Below are positions 24,804 to 33,618 of a stretch of DNA of 64,000 bases, in pieces. The translations under genes were made by a program, and so were the position numbers. Origin of the DNA: Pontivivens ytuae (GTDB lineage Bacteria; Pseudomonadota; Alphaproteobacteria; Rhodobacterales; Rhodobacteraceae); NCBI RefSeq assembly GCF_015679265.1, contig NZ_CP064942.1:3328001-3392000 (forward strand), written 5' to 3'. The notes under the pieces were generated by a model. The model had not been told where the DNA came from, ran no database searches, and saw only the letters and a program-made list of their open reading frames with translations. Within the stretch, counting starts at the first letter, position 1; every line of letters begins with the position of its first letter.

Positions 24804-24845
24804 CGGGGCGATGCCCCGTGCCGTGGGTCGGTTCCACGGGAACCG
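24804..24845 (+). promoter_or_regulatory. two hairpins in the long leader of the DEAD-box helicase
   Basis: CGGGGC/GCCCCG (24804-24818) and CGGTTCC/GGAACCG (24829-24845), both with three-base loops, lie about 135-175 bases before the helicase start. Cold-induced DEAD-box helicases often have long structured leaders. The promoter itself was not identified, so placement in the mRNA is inference. Confidence 0.4.
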
Positions 24846-24979
24846 ATCGATGCGATGGCGCAGCGCGCCAAGCCCTCACGGGCCTGACCCGAACATCGCC
24901 CAAGTTTTCCGGCAGCCCGGTTGCGCCCGGCCCGCCGACAGGCCGCGTCACGCGGCAACGGGATATTCCTTTGACGACC

Positions 24980-26218
24980 ATGACATTTGCCGGCTTTGGC
25001 CTTGCCAAGCCGATCACCGACGCGCTCGCGCGGGCGGGCTTCGAGACGCCGACCCCGATCCAGGCGCAGGCCATCGGGCCACAGCTCGAGGGCCGCGACA
25101 TCCTCGGCCTCGCGCAGACGGGCACCGGCAAGACGGCGGCCTTCGCACTGCCGATCCTGCACCATATCCTCGGCATGAAGGGCCGTCCGACGCCCGGCAC
25201 CGCGCGTGCGCTGATCCTCGCGCCGACGCGGGAGCTCGCCGTGCAGATCCAGGATGAGTTCCGCCGCTTCGCCGGCGGGGCGCGCATCTCCACCTGCCTG
25301 GTGCTCGGCGGCACCTCGCGCGGCGGGCAGATCCGCATGCTCTCGCGCGGCGTGGACGTGCTGATCGCGACGCCGGGCCGGCTGACGGACCTCGTGGACG
25401 ATCGCAAGGTGCGCCTCGACGAGGTGCGCTTCGTGGTGCTGGACGAGGCCGACCGGATGCTCGACATGGGCTTCGTGAAGCCGGTCAAGCGCATCGTCTC
25501 CATGTTGCACCCGCGGCGGCAGTCCGCGCTCTTCTCCGCCACCATGCCGTCCGAGATCTCGGGCCTCGTCGAGACCTTCCTCACCGATCCGGTGCGTGTC
25601 GAGGTCGCGCCCCAGTCCACGGTCGCGGGCAAGGTCGAGCAGTCGGTCGAACTGATGGACGGGCCGAAGAAGCGCGCCCGCCTCGCCGAGATCGTCAGTG
25701 GCCCGGGTGTCGAGCGCGCCATCGTCTTCGCCCGCACCAAGCGGGGCGCGGACCGTGTGGCAGCCAACCTCGTGAAGGACGGCGTGGCCGCCGACGCGAT
25801 CCACGGCAACAAGGCGCAGAACGCGCGGCAGCGCGCTCTAGGGGCCTTCAAGCTCGGCAAAGTCCGGGTGCTGGTGGCCACCGACATCGCGGCGCGCGGC
25901 ATCGACGTGAAGGGCATCACCCACGTGGTGAACTACGACCTGCCCGACGAGCCCGAGAACTACGTCCACCGCATCGGCCGAACCGCGCGGAACGGCGCGG
26001 ATGGCGTGGCGGTGACGCTCTGTGCCCCGGATGAGGAGAAGAAGCTGCGCGCGGTCGAAAAGATCACCGGCGAGGTGCTCCACCCCGACGGCCCGGCGGC
26101 ACACCGCCAGCCGCGCGGCCCGCGCAAGGCCGCGAACGGCGCCCCGCGCAAGGACGGCGAACAGGGCCGCCCCCGCCGGCGCCGCCGCCGCGGCCCGCCC
26201 CGCTCGAAGGCGGCCTGA
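24980..26218 (+). CDS. DEAD-box ATP-dependent RNA helicase
   Basis: A 412-residue RhlE-like helicase. The Q motif is FETPTPIQAQA, Walker A is AQTGTGKT at 45-52, the DEAD box is at 155-158, SAT is in SATMPSE, and the HRIGRTARNG motif VI follows. The C-terminus is a basic tail ending RRRRRRGPPRSKAA that should bind RNA. It unwinds short RNA duplexes in ribosome assembly or mRNA turnover. ATG at 24980 begins the family sequence MTFAGFGLAKP; TTG at 24971 is an alternative. The frame is open upstream into the leader, which is probably not translated. Confidence 0.93.
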   Translation: MTFAGFGLAKPITDALARAGFETPTPIQAQAIGPQLEGRDILGLAQTGTGKTAAFALPILHHILGMKGRPTPGTARALILAPTRELAVQIQDEFRRFAGGARISTCLVLGGTSRGGQIRMLSRGVDVLIATPGRLTDLVDDRKVRLDEVRFVVLDEADRMLDMGFVKPVKRIVSMLHPRRQSALFSATMPSEISGLVETFLTDPVRVEVAPQSTVAGKVEQSVELMDGPKKRARLAEIVSGPGVERAIVFARTKRGADRVAANLVKDGVAADAIHGNKAQNARQRALGAFKLGKVRVLVATDIAARGIDVKGITHVVNYDLPDEPENYVHRIGRTARNGADGVAVTLCAPDEEKKLRAVEKITGEVLHPDGPAAHRQPRGPRKAANGAPRKDGEQGRPRRRRRRGPPRSKAA

Positions 26219-26231
26219 TCGGAAGCTGGGG

Positions 26232-26256
26232 CAGGCGGCTCGGACCGAGCCGCCTG
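26232..26256 (+). terminator. perfect 12-base inverted repeat after the DEAD-box gene
   Basis: CAGGCGGCTCGG (26232-26243) and its exact complement (26245-26256) are separated by one base. It starts 14 bases after the helicase stop. No T-run follows, so it may be a 3' mRNA stabiliser or work with the T-rich REP hairpin 50 bases later. Confidence 0.55.
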
Positions 26257-26264
26257 TACCAAAA

Positions 26265-26335
26265 GGCCACGGATCAGGTCCGGAGCGGTTCCAACCGGAA
26301 ACCACCGTCCCGGCCGAGGCGCCGGGACCTTTTTG
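26265..26335. repeat. REP-like unit with T-run (terminator-like)
   Basis: The unit holds a CCACGGATCAGGTCCGG part and then GTCCCGGC (26307-26314) pairing with GCCGGGAC (26321-26328). CTTTTTG follows directly, so this copy can act as an intrinsic terminator on the forward strand. Confidence 0.7.
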
Positions 26336-26422
26336 AGCGCAGCGGTGTCTTTATCAGCGATGCGACGCGTGCGATTTGAAATCGCCACCCGACGTGCTCA
26401 ACGCAAAACAAAAAGAAACGAG

Positions 26423-26565
26423 GGCCGCGCCCTACCTGGAGGGCGCTTTCGGGACAGTGTTGATACGTCCGCGCTTTCAAGCATCCATGTCGCTCCTTCG
26501 ATGAACGACATCATCAACGCGCCCTCCGTGGGGAGGTCGGGCGCGGCCCGGCCTATCAGCCGGGC
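26423..26565 (-). repeat. 143-base inverted-repeat element, copy 1
   Basis: The ends are a 15-base inverted repeat with one mismatch (26423-26437 and 26534-26548, GGCCGCGCCC...). An inner pair GGGCGC/GCGCCC follows, and a GCCCGGC hairpin (26546-26565) adjoins one end. Its reverse complement aligns over nearly its full length with 43021-43163, including GACATGGATGCTTGA in the middle. No transposase is present, so it resembles a MITE or a large structured repeat. Confidence 0.75.
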
Positions 26566-26764
26566 GGGGTATGAGTTCTGTGTGATGCCGATCCGGACCT
26601 GTTCGGGAGCCTTTTATGAAGCGTCTCAGTCCTAGTGATCCGGGTGCTCCGGTCGGAACTGTGCTGAGGGTATCATATTCAGTTTCAGCCCGACCATCTC
26701 TGGCGTTGGGAGATCTTCGGGTCACGCCCGAGGATGACGCAGCCATACAGGCCACACCACAACC

Positions 26765-27928
26765 TCACCCCCGCGCCAACTCCCCCGCAAAGGCAGCCAG
26801 CACCTGTAAGGCCTCGACCAGCCGGTCGTCCTCCAGCGTCAGCGACACACGCAGATGCCCTGCCGCCGCCTCGCCGAAACCTTCGCCGGGCATCACGGCG
26901 ATGTGGTGCTCCTCCAGCAGCCGCTCCGCGAAGGCAACGCCGCTCAGCCCCGTCGCGCGGATGTCGAGCATCACGTACATCGCCCCTTGCGGTGCCGAGA
27001 GCCGCAGACCGTTCGCGCCGCGCAGCGCCTCGACCGCGAGGTCGCGGCGGCGCCGGTAGAGCGCCGTCACCTCCGCCTCGATCTGGGCCCCGTACTCCAG
27101 CGCGTAAAGCGCCGCATCCTGCACGAAGCCCGGCACGCCGTAGGTGGTGGAGACGCCGAGCTCCCAGATCGCCCTCACCATCTCCTCCGGCGCCACCATC
27201 CAACCGAGGCGGAAACCGGTCATCACGTGGCTCTTCGACACCGAACCGATCACGACCGTCCGCTCCGCCATGCCGGGCAGGGTGCGGGGCGAGAGATGCT
27301 CCCCCTCCCAGACCTGCGTGTCGTAGACCTCATCGGAGATCAGCCAGACGTCGTGCGCACGGCAGAGCGAGGCGATCCCTTCCATCGTCTCCCGAGAATA
27401 GACAGCACCCGTCGGATTGTTGGGCGAGTTGATCAGTAGCGCCCGCGCCCCCTGCAGCTTGTCCGCCAGGTCGGCGAGATCCGGCTGGAAGCCGCGCTCG
27501 GGATCCGCCCGCGCGATCACCGCCTCGCCCCCAGCGGAGCGCACGGTCAGCGGATAGGTCGCGTAGTAGGGATCCACGATCGCCGCCCGGTCACCGGGAT
27601 CGAGCATCGCTATCAGCGCGCAGAACAGCGCGAACTGCCCGCCGGGCGTCACGAAGACATTCTGAGGCCCCACACCCTCCCCGGCCCGCGCGGCAATAGC
27701 CCGGCGCAGCTCGGCCGTGCCGGGCAGGGCGGCGTAGCCCGTATGCCCGCCCCGCGCCGAACGGGCCATCTCCGCGATGATCGGCTCGGGCGTCACGTGG
27801 TCGTGGTCGCCGATGGTCAGCATGGTCACGTCCACGCCCTGCGCCTTGAGCACATGGGCGCGCTCGTAGATCGCCCAGGCGTTGCCGGCGGGCGAGGGGA
27901 TGGCGCGGATGCGGGAGGAGAGCTTCAT
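26765..27928 (-). CDS. class I/II pyridoxal-phosphate aminotransferase
   Basis: A 387-residue fold-type I aminotransferase. The PLP lysine lies in VSKSHVMTGFRLGW (near residue 232), the substrate Arg/Asn pair in NSPNNPTGAVYS, and the cofactor-binding Tyr in SDEVYDTQVW. It belongs to the aspartate/aromatic subgroup, but the amino donor and acceptor cannot be read from sequence. ATG at 27928 starts the family N-terminus MKLSSRIRAI. It is divergent from cysS with a gap of about 210 bases. Confidence 0.9.
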   Translation of the reverse strand: MKLSSRIRAIPSPAGNAWAIYERAHVLKAQGVDVTMLTIGDHDHVTPEPIIAEMARSARGGHTGYAALPGTAELRRAIAARAGEGVGPQNVFVTPGGQFALFCALIAMLDPGDRAAIVDPYYATYPLTVRSAGGEAVIARADPERGFQPDLADLADKLQGARALLINSPNNPTGAVYSRETMEGIASLCRAHDVWLISDEVYDTQVWEGEHLSPRTLPGMAERTVVIGSVSKSHVMTGFRLGWMVAPEEMVRAIWELGVSTTYGVPGFVQDAALYALEYGAQIEAEVTALYRRRRDLAVEALRGANGLRLSAPQGAMYVMLDIRATGLSGVAFAERLLEEHHIAVMPGEGFGEAAAGHLRVSLTLEDDRLVEALQVLAAFAGELARG

Positions 27929-28136
27929 GGCCGCAAGCCTTGGCCTCTCGCCACCCGCGGCGCAAGACCCTTGCGCGCCAACCGAATGCGCGTATGCTCT
28001 GGAACATGACGATGCTGATCGACATTCGGTGCTGCATTACCCGCTGACATATCGTCCGCGCGGTTTCGTCGTTTTCTCTCCTCATCCGACCTGCTAAGCC
28101 CGCGCGGCCAACCCCTGTGCGCGAAGGCTCAAGGCC

Positions 28137-29501
28137 ATGACCGAGATCCGGCTCTACGACACCAAGACGAAGCAGAAGCAGCTCCTCAACCCCGTGAAAC
28201 CGGGCGAGGTCGGTATGTATGTCTGCGGGCCGACGGTCTATGACCGCGCGCATATCGGCAATGCCCGGCCCGTGGTGGTCTTCGACGTGCTCTACCGCCT
28301 GCTGCGCCATGTTTATGGTTCGGAGGCCGTGACTTACGTGCGGAACTTCACGGACGTGGACGACAAGATCAACGCCCGCGCCGCCGAGACCGGGCGCCCG
28401 ATCCGCGACATCACCGACGAGACGATCGGGTGGTATCTGGAGGATATGGCCGCTCTCGGCACGCTGAAGCCCACCCACATGCCCCGTGCGACGGAGAGCA
28501 TCGGCGGCATGGTCGCGATGATCGAGGACCTGATCGCGAAGGGTAACGCCTACGCTGCCGAGGGCCACGTGCTCTTCGACGTGAAGAGCGATCCGGATTA
28601 CGGCTCGCTCTCGCACCGCAATCTCGACGACATGATCGCCGGGGCGCGGGTCGAGGTGGCACCTTACAAGCGCGACCCGATGGACTTCGTCCTCTGGAAG
28701 CCGTCCTCGGGCGACGAGCCGGGATGGGAAAGCCCCTGGGGCCGTGGCCGCCCCGGCTGGCACATCGAGTGCTCCGCCATGTCGCGCGAGATCCTGGGCG
28801 AGCGCTTCGACATCCACGGCGGCGGCATCGACCTCGCCTTCCCGCACCACGAGAACGAGGCGGCGCAGAGCCGTTGCGCCAACGGGGCGGAGATGGCCTC
28901 GATCTGGATGCACAATGGCTTCCTGCAGGTCGAGGGCGAGAAGATGTCGAAGAGCCTCGGCAACTTCTTCACCGTGAAGGACCTGCTGGATCAGGGCATC
29001 CCTGGCGAGGTGATCCGCTTCGTGCTCCTGTCCACGCACTACCGCCAGCCGATCGACTGGACGGCACGGGCAGCGGAGGAGGCGGAGACGGTGCTGCGGA
29101 AGTGGCGAACGGCGACGGAGGGCATCGAGCCCTCCGCCGCCGTGCCCGCGTCCGTTCTGGAAGCGCTTGCGGATGACCTGAACACCCCGCGGGCGATTGC
29201 GGCATTGCACGCTTTGGCGGACCCGGCGGAATTGCTGACTGGTGCATCCGTGCTTGGTCTGCTGGGTGACGGGATTGGCGAATGGGCCGCGGAACCGGAG
29301 GCGTCTGACGAGGTCGCGGCGTCGATCATGGCGCTGATCGCGGCACGGGCCGATGCGCGCGCTGCAAAAGACTTCGCACGCGCGGATGCGATCCGGGACG
29401 GGTTCGTGGCGGCAGGTGTGGTTGTGAAGGACACGCCCGATGGCGCCGTCTGGGAACTGACCCCTGACTTCGATCCGGCCAAGCTGGAGGCGTTGAAATG
29501 A
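28137..29501 (+). CDS. cysS: cysteinyl-tRNA synthetase
   Basis: A 454-residue class I synthetase that charges tRNA-Cys. The first zinc Cys30 lies in [13 protein letters not shown] is at 39-42, and GWHIECSAM and FPHHENE supply the other zinc ligands. KMSKS is at 269-273. Length and order match the family. The 3' flank holds two GC-rich inverted-repeat elements before cimA, which is on the same strand 247 bases later. Confidence 0.97.
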   Translation: MTEIRLYDTKTKQKQLLNPVKPGEVGMYVCGPTVYDRAHIGNARPVVVFDVLYRLLRHVYGSEAVTYVRNFTDVDDKINARAAETGRPIRDITDETIGWYLEDMAALGTLKPTHMPRATESIGGMVAMIEDLIAKGNAYAAEGHVLFDVKSDPDYGSLSHRNLDDMIAGARVEVAPYKRDPMDFVLWKPSSGDEPGWESPWGRGRPGWHIECSAMSREILGERFDIHGGGIDLAFPHHENEAAQSRCANGAEMASIWMHNGFLQVEGEKMSKSLGNFFTVKDLLDQGIPGEVIRFVLLSTHYRQPIDWTARAAEEAETVLRKWRTATEGIEPSAAVPASVLEALADDLNTPRAIAALHALADPAELLTGASVLGLLGDGIGEWAAEPEASDEVAASIMALIAARADARAAKDFARADAIRDGFVAAGVVVKDTPDGAVWELTPDFDPAKLEALK

Positions 29502-29529
29502 CGGGCTTGGCTCTCTGCTCGGATGTCCT

Positions 29530-29606
29530 GCGGGCGAGCAGCCCGCGTCGCGCCCGACCCGCCCCCCAGGCGGGCGCGATTGCGCCCCCCTCGGGCCGGG
29601 CGCGAC
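29530..29606. repeat. small inverted-repeat element between cysS and cimA (first)
   Basis: A GCGGGC/GCCCGC hairpin (29530-29546) adjoins a 14-base inverted repeat with one mismatch (29547-29560 and 29593-29606). An inner GGGCGC-gatt-GCGCCC hairpin (29572-29587) lies inside. The layout repeats that of the longer elements at 26.4, 42.8 and 43.0 kb. Confidence 0.7.
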
Positions 29607-29638
29607 GCTTCGTGCGAAGCTGTTCAGTTGAGACTTCT

Positions 29639-29721
29639 CCCGGCGGCACGCCGGGTGGCGCCCGCACCGCCCCCCCGGGGCGGGCGCATTCGCGCCGTGC
29701 CCCGCGGTGCGGGCGCCACCC
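29639..29721. repeat. small inverted-repeat element between cysS and cimA (second)
   Basis: A CCCGGCG-gca-CGCCGGG hairpin (29639-29655) overlaps the start of a perfect 18-base inverted repeat (29653-29670 and 29704-29721). The element ends 27 bases before the cimA start, so its fold could affect cimA translation. Confidence 0.75.
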
Positions 29722-29748
29722 TTCTCACTTCGGTTCGGATGACGCCCA

Positions 29749-31374
29749 ATGACCCGCGAACCTCTCTCGCTCTTCGACACCACCCTCCGTGACGGGCAGC
29801 AGACCCATGGCGTGGACTTCTCGCTGGAGGACAAGCGGCGGATCGCGGCGGCGCTCGATGAACTCGGCCTTGCCTATGTCGAGGGCGGCTGGCCCGGTGC
29901 GAACCCCACCGACAGCGATTTCTTCGACAGTGCGCCGCAACTCGACACCGCCACCTTCACCGCCTTCGGCATGACCAAGCGGGCCGGGCGCTCGGCAGGC
30001 AATGACGAGGTGCTGGCGGCCGTTCTGAACGCGAACACCCCGGCCGTCTGCCTCGTCGGCAAAACCCACGATTTCCACGTCGAGACGGCCCTCGGCATCA
30101 CGCTCGACGAGAACCGGCAGAACATCCGCGAGAGCTTCGCCCATCTCGTCGCCCAGGGCCGGGAGGCGCTGTTCGACGCGGAGCATTTCTTCGACGGCTA
30201 CAAGGCGAACCCGGACTACGCGCTCGCCTGCCTGCACGAGGCGCTGGAGGCCGGGTGCCGCTGGGTCGTGCTCTGCGACACCAACGGCGGCACGCTGCCG
30301 GAGGAGATCGGGCGTATCGTAAGCGAGGTGATCGCGGCGGGCGTGCCGGGTGAGAAGCTCGGCATCCACACCCACAACGATACGGAGAACGCGGTGGCAG
30401 GCAGCCTCGCCGCCGTCGATGCCGGTGCACGCCAGATCCAAGGCACGCTCAACGGGCTGGGTGAGCGCTGCGGCAACGCCAACCTCACCTCGCTGATCCC
30501 GACGCTACTCCTGAAGGAGCCCTATGCGAGCCGCTTCGACACCGGCATTCCGCTGGAGAAGCTGGGGGATCTCACGCGGATCAGCCGGATGCTCGACGAC
30601 ATCCTGAACCGGGTGCCGAACCGGCATGCGGCCTATGTCGGCGCCTCGGCCTTTACCCACAAGGCGGGGCTGCACGCCTCCGCCATCCTCAAGGATCCCA
30701 CGACCTACGAGCATATCGACCCCGCGGTGGTCGGGAACGCCCGTGTCGTGCCGATGAGCAACCAGGCCGGCCAGTCCAATCTGAGGAACCGGCTGGAAGA
30801 GGCCGGGATCGTTGTGGAAAAGGGCGACCCGCGGTTGCAGCACATTCTCGACGACGTGAAGCGGCGCGAGGATCAGGGCTACGCCTATGACAGTGCCCGC
30901 GGTTCCTTCGAGCTGGTCGCGCGTCGCATCCTCGGCCAACTGCCGGAGTTCTTCGATGTCGAACGCTACCGCGTGACGGTCGAGAAGCGGCGCAATGCGA
31001 GGGGCGAGCTCATCACCGTCTCCGAAGCGGTGGTGGTCGTGCAGATCGGCGGCGAGCGGATCATCTCGGCCGCCGACAGCTTCTTTGCCGAGAGCGAGGC
31101 GGACCAGGGGCCGGTCCATGCGCTGTCGGCCGCGCTGCGCCGCGATCTTGGCCGCTACCAGGACTACATCGACGACATGAAGCTCGTCGACTTCAAGGTG
31201 CGCATCACCAATGGCGGGACCGAGGCCGTGACCCGCGTGCTGATCGACAGCGAGGACGGGGCGGGGCGGCGTTGGTCCACGGTCGGGGTCTCCCCAAATA
31301 TCGTGGACGCGAGTTTCCAGGCGCTGAGCGACGCAGTGGTCTGGAAGCTGATCCGGGACGGTGCATCTGCCTGA
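29749..31374 (+). CDS. cimA: citramalate synthase
   Basis: A 541-residue enzyme that condenses pyruvate and acetyl-CoA to (R)-citramalate, the entry to the threonine-independent isoleucine route. The DTTLRDGQQTHGVDFS start carries the catalytic Arg-Asp pair of the HMGL-like barrel. HTHNDTENAV holds the metal-binding His residues, and NGLGERCGNANL is the conserved loop. The C-terminal LeuA-dimer domain (about 400-530) should bind isoleucine. It differs from LeuA and NifV by the EGGWPGANP loop. A structured repeat lies just upstream. Confidence 0.95.
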   Translation: MTREPLSLFDTTLRDGQQTHGVDFSLEDKRRIAAALDELGLAYVEGGWPGANPTDSDFFDSAPQLDTATFTAFGMTKRAGRSAGNDEVLAAVLNANTPAVCLVGKTHDFHVETALGITLDENRQNIRESFAHLVAQGREALFDAEHFFDGYKANPDYALACLHEALEAGCRWVVLCDTNGGTLPEEIGRIVSEVIAAGVPGEKLGIHTHNDTENAVAGSLAAVDAGARQIQGTLNGLGERCGNANLTSLIPTLLLKEPYASRFDTGIPLEKLGDLTRISRMLDDILNRVPNRHAAYVGASAFTHKAGLHASAILKDPTTYEHIDPAVVGNARVVPMSNQAGQSNLRNRLEEAGIVVEKGDPRLQHILDDVKRREDQGYAYDSARGSFELVARRILGQLPEFFDVERYRVTVEKRRNARGELITVSEAVVVVQIGGERIISAADSFFAESEADQGPVHALSAALRRDLGRYQDYIDDMKLVDFKVRITNGGTEAVTRVLIDSEDGAGRRWSTVGVSPNIVDASFQALSDAVVWKLIRDGASA

Positions 31375-31419
31375 CCCGTCGGAGGCCTCCGGCGGGGATA
31401 TTTGACGAAGGAGAAGGCG

Positions 31420-32154
31420 GTGAGCGAGACCAATCCGATCTTCCGCCTGCACCAGGGATTGCTGCGCGAGGGGCCGGGCTCCGACGAGACGACGCTGCGC
31501 ACCCTGGGCGAGACCGGGGTGAGCGGACCGGTGCGCATGGCTGATATGGGCTGCGGCCCGGGGGCCGCTTCCCTGGTTGCCCTGCGCGCGCTGCCCGAGG
31601 CGCAGGTGACGGCGGTGGACCTGCACGCGCCCTACCTGCAGACACTGGAGCAACGGGCCCACGCGGCGGGGTTGGCGGATCGGCTGGAGACGCGGGTCGC
31701 CGACATGGGCGATGCGGGGTTCGAGGAGGGCTCGCTCGACCTCATTCTGTGCGAGAGCGCGCTCTACTTCCTCGGCATCGAGGAGGGCCTGCGGCGCTGG
31801 CGGCCGCTTCTGGCGCCGGGCGGGCGGATCGCGTTCTCCGACGCGATCTGGATCGTGAAGGAGCGGCCCGAGGAGGCCGAGATCTTTTGGATGGAGTACC
31901 CCGCCATGACCAACCGCGCCGGCGTGCGGGAGAAGGTGGCGCGCGCGGGCTTTCGCACCGTGGCCGACTATGTGCAGCCCAAGAGCGACTGGGACAACTA
32001 TCTCGGCCCCTTGGGCGCGCGGGCCGAGGCCCTGCGCCCCGATGCCGACGAGACCCTGCGCCAGGTGCTGGAGGGTGCCGAGCAGGAGGTCGCGCTCTTC
32101 CGCCGCTGGGGCTCCGCCTATGCCTACGGCGTCTTCGTCGTGGAGCCTGCATGA
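31420..32154 (+). CDS. class I SAM-dependent methyltransferase
   Basis: A 244-residue methyltransferase. Motif I is MADMGCGPGAASLVAL near residue 40, and the acidic residue after strand 2 is in VTAVDLHAPY. The substrate is unknown. GTG at 31420 was chosen because AAGGAG lies six bases before it; a TTG at 31402 would add six residues without a ribosome binding site. It overlaps the next gene by ATGA, so the two are translationally coupled and may act in one pathway. Confidence 0.88.
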   Translation: MSETNPIFRLHQGLLREGPGSDETTLRTLGETGVSGPVRMADMGCGPGAASLVALRALPEAQVTAVDLHAPYLQTLEQRAHAAGLADRLETRVADMGDAGFEEGSLDLILCESALYFLGIEEGLRRWRPLLAPGGRIAFSDAIWIVKERPEEAEIFWMEYPAMTNRAGVREKVARAGFRTVADYVQPKSDWDNYLGPLGARAEALRPDADETLRQVLEGAEQEVALFRRWGSAYAYGVFVVEPA

Positions 32155-32963
32155 GCTGGCAGGACTGCGCGGAGCTGGTCGAGCGTGGCGATCCCGACCG
32201 ATACCTCTCGGCCATGACCGCGCCGCTGGAGGGGCGGGCGCGGCTCTTCCCGCTCTACGCCTTCAACCTGGAGGTCGCGCGCGCGCCCTGGGTGACGAGC
32301 GAGGCGGGCCTCGCCGAGATCCGACTGCAATGGTGGCGCGACGCGGTGGGCGAGCTCTACGAGGGGGCGACGCCGCGGCGGCACGAGGTCGTGCTGCCGC
32401 TCGGCGAGATCATCGGGGCCACGCGCCTGCCGCGGCCGCTCTTCGACGCGCTGATCGATGCGCGGGCTTTCGACATCTACGATGACGGCCATCCGGGGCG
32501 GGCGGGGTTCGACGCCTACCTCGCGGCGACCGGCGGCGGGCTGATGGAACTGGCGGTGCGAGCACTTGGTGCGCCCGACGCGGCCCCTGTCGCGCGGGAG
32601 GCCGGCTGGGCGCAGGGCGCTGCGGGCCTGCTCGCAGCCCTGCCGGTGCTGTGGTCCGCCGGGCGCGATCCGCTCCCGGTGGAAGGCGGGTTGGACCGGC
32701 AGGCGGTACTCGATCGGCAGATGCCGGAGGCCGTGGCGCGCGCCATGAAGCAGGTGGCGGAGGAGGCGCGGACGCGGCTGTCCGCCGCGCGGCGACAGAA
32801 GGTCGATGCGGCGGCCTATCCGGCCCTGCGCGCAGCGTGGCAGGCGGACCGGATGCTGGCCCGCTTGGTGGAGGCGCCCGAGGCGATCTTCGACGGGCTT
32901 GCGGCCTCCGAATTCCGGCGCAAAGGCAGCCTCCTCGTCCGGACCTTCACGGGGCGCTGGTAG
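32151..32963 (+). CDS. squalene/phytoene synthase family protein
   Basis: A 270-residue helical protein of the trans-isoprenyl synthase head-to-head family (EIRLQWWRDAVGELYEG). The strict DxxxD motifs of CrtB phytoene synthase are poorly kept: the first region has none that is clear. It therefore resembles the NDUFAF6-like branch, which assists respiratory complex I assembly, more than true CrtB. The gene is coupled to the methyltransferase upstream. Its last 17 bases overlap the convergent HExxH gene. Confidence 0.8.
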   Translation: MSWQDCAELVERGDPDRYLSAMTAPLEGRARLFPLYAFNLEVARAPWVTSEAGLAEIRLQWWRDAVGELYEGATPRRHEVVLPLGEIIGATRLPRPLFDALIDARAFDIYDDGHPGRAGFDAYLAATGGGLMELAVRALGAPDAAPVAREAGWAQGAAGLLAALPVLWSAGRDPLPVEGGLDRQAVLDRQMPEAVARAMKQVAEEARTRLSAARRQKVDAAAYPALRAAWQADRMLARLVEAPEAIFDGLAASEFRRKGSLLVRTFTGRW

Positions 32964-33618
32964 CGCGCCGCTCCACCTGCCGGATCGCGCGGCGAAGCTG
33001 CTTGCGCGACCAGCTGTCGAGGTGGCGCTCCGCCGTCGCCGGTCCCTCGCCCCGACGGTGCAGGAAGAGGGCGAGCGCGTAGGCGCGGGTCGGGGCGGCA
33101 AGGTAGCCAGTAGCGCCCATATCGCTCCTACTCTGCAACTGGAACACTCCGAACCCTGCCCAAGTGGGGAGAAGGTCTGTAAGCGGCTCGTCAGCCATCA
33201 GATCCAGACTGTGTTGGGCCAGCATGAAGTGCGACAACTCGTGGGCCAGCAGATCGATTAACGTGATCCGCGTCTGCATGATATCGGGATCATAAGTTAT
33301 GATCGGGTCGTCCTCGTCATGCACGTATGTCCCGGATGGGTTCGCCATCTCGTGATAGTGAGCCGACGGGATCTCGAACTGCTCGGGCTGACGAATGAGT
33401 GTGACGCCGGACGCATCTATCCGCAAATGCCCCGCAACGGTATCGAAGATCGCGCGGGCCGTGGCCTCGTCCTGACCCTTGGGCACGTCGAAGAAGGCGC
33501 GGGTGGGCTCGATCAGCGGCCGGTCGCGGCCGTAGCCGAAGAGGGTGTCGAGCCGGGTGAATTCCTCCTCCACCCACTCCGCCATCGTGTCGGAGACCGC
33601 AGCGCGGGTGAAAATCAT
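32947..33618 (-). CDS. hypothetical protein with HExxH metallopeptidase motif
   Basis: A 223-residue soluble protein. The motif HELSHFMLAQHSLDLMADEP (near 125-145) contains HExxH, the zinc-binding core of gluzincin-like peptidases, with acidic residues downstream that could be the third ligand. No signal peptide is seen. Residues 60-120 form a mixed beta region with no family I recognise. It is coupled to the MFS gene (ATGA overlap), so it may process or regulate something handled by that carrier; this is inference. It could also be a non-catalytic relative. Confidence 0.6.
   Translation of the reverse strand: MIFTRAAVSDTMAEWVEEEFTRLDTLFGYGRDRPLIEPTRAFFDVPKGQDEATARAIFDTVAGHLRIDASGVTLIRQPEQFEIPSAHYHEMANPSGTYVHDEDDPIITYDPDIMQTRITLIDLLAHELSHFMLAQHSLDLMADEPLTDLLPTWAGFGVFQLQSRSDMGATGYLAAPTRAYALALFLHRRGEGPATAERHLDSWSRKQLRRAIRQVERRATSAP

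Larger units (their letters stand above)
26219..26764. other. 546-base gene-free gap filled with repeat elements
   Basis: Between the helicase and the convergent aminotransferase no gene can be supported. In order the gap holds a perfect 12-base palindrome, a REP-like unit ending in a T-run, a 143-base inverted-repeat element, and a last 200 bases with a TTCGGGtcacGCCCGAGGATGAC-like hairpin near 26,715. Open frames here run through the repeats and look fortuitous. Confidence 0.7.

Noticed and set aside
26411..26640. Short open frames inside the 26.4 kb repeat
   Set aside because: They are not kept between the two copies of the repeat and have no ribosome binding sites.
27591..29834. 747-codon reverse frame across cysS and the cysS-cimA gap
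   Set aside because: It runs antisense through cysS and through inverted repeats, has low-complexity Arg/Pro content and no recognisable domain.
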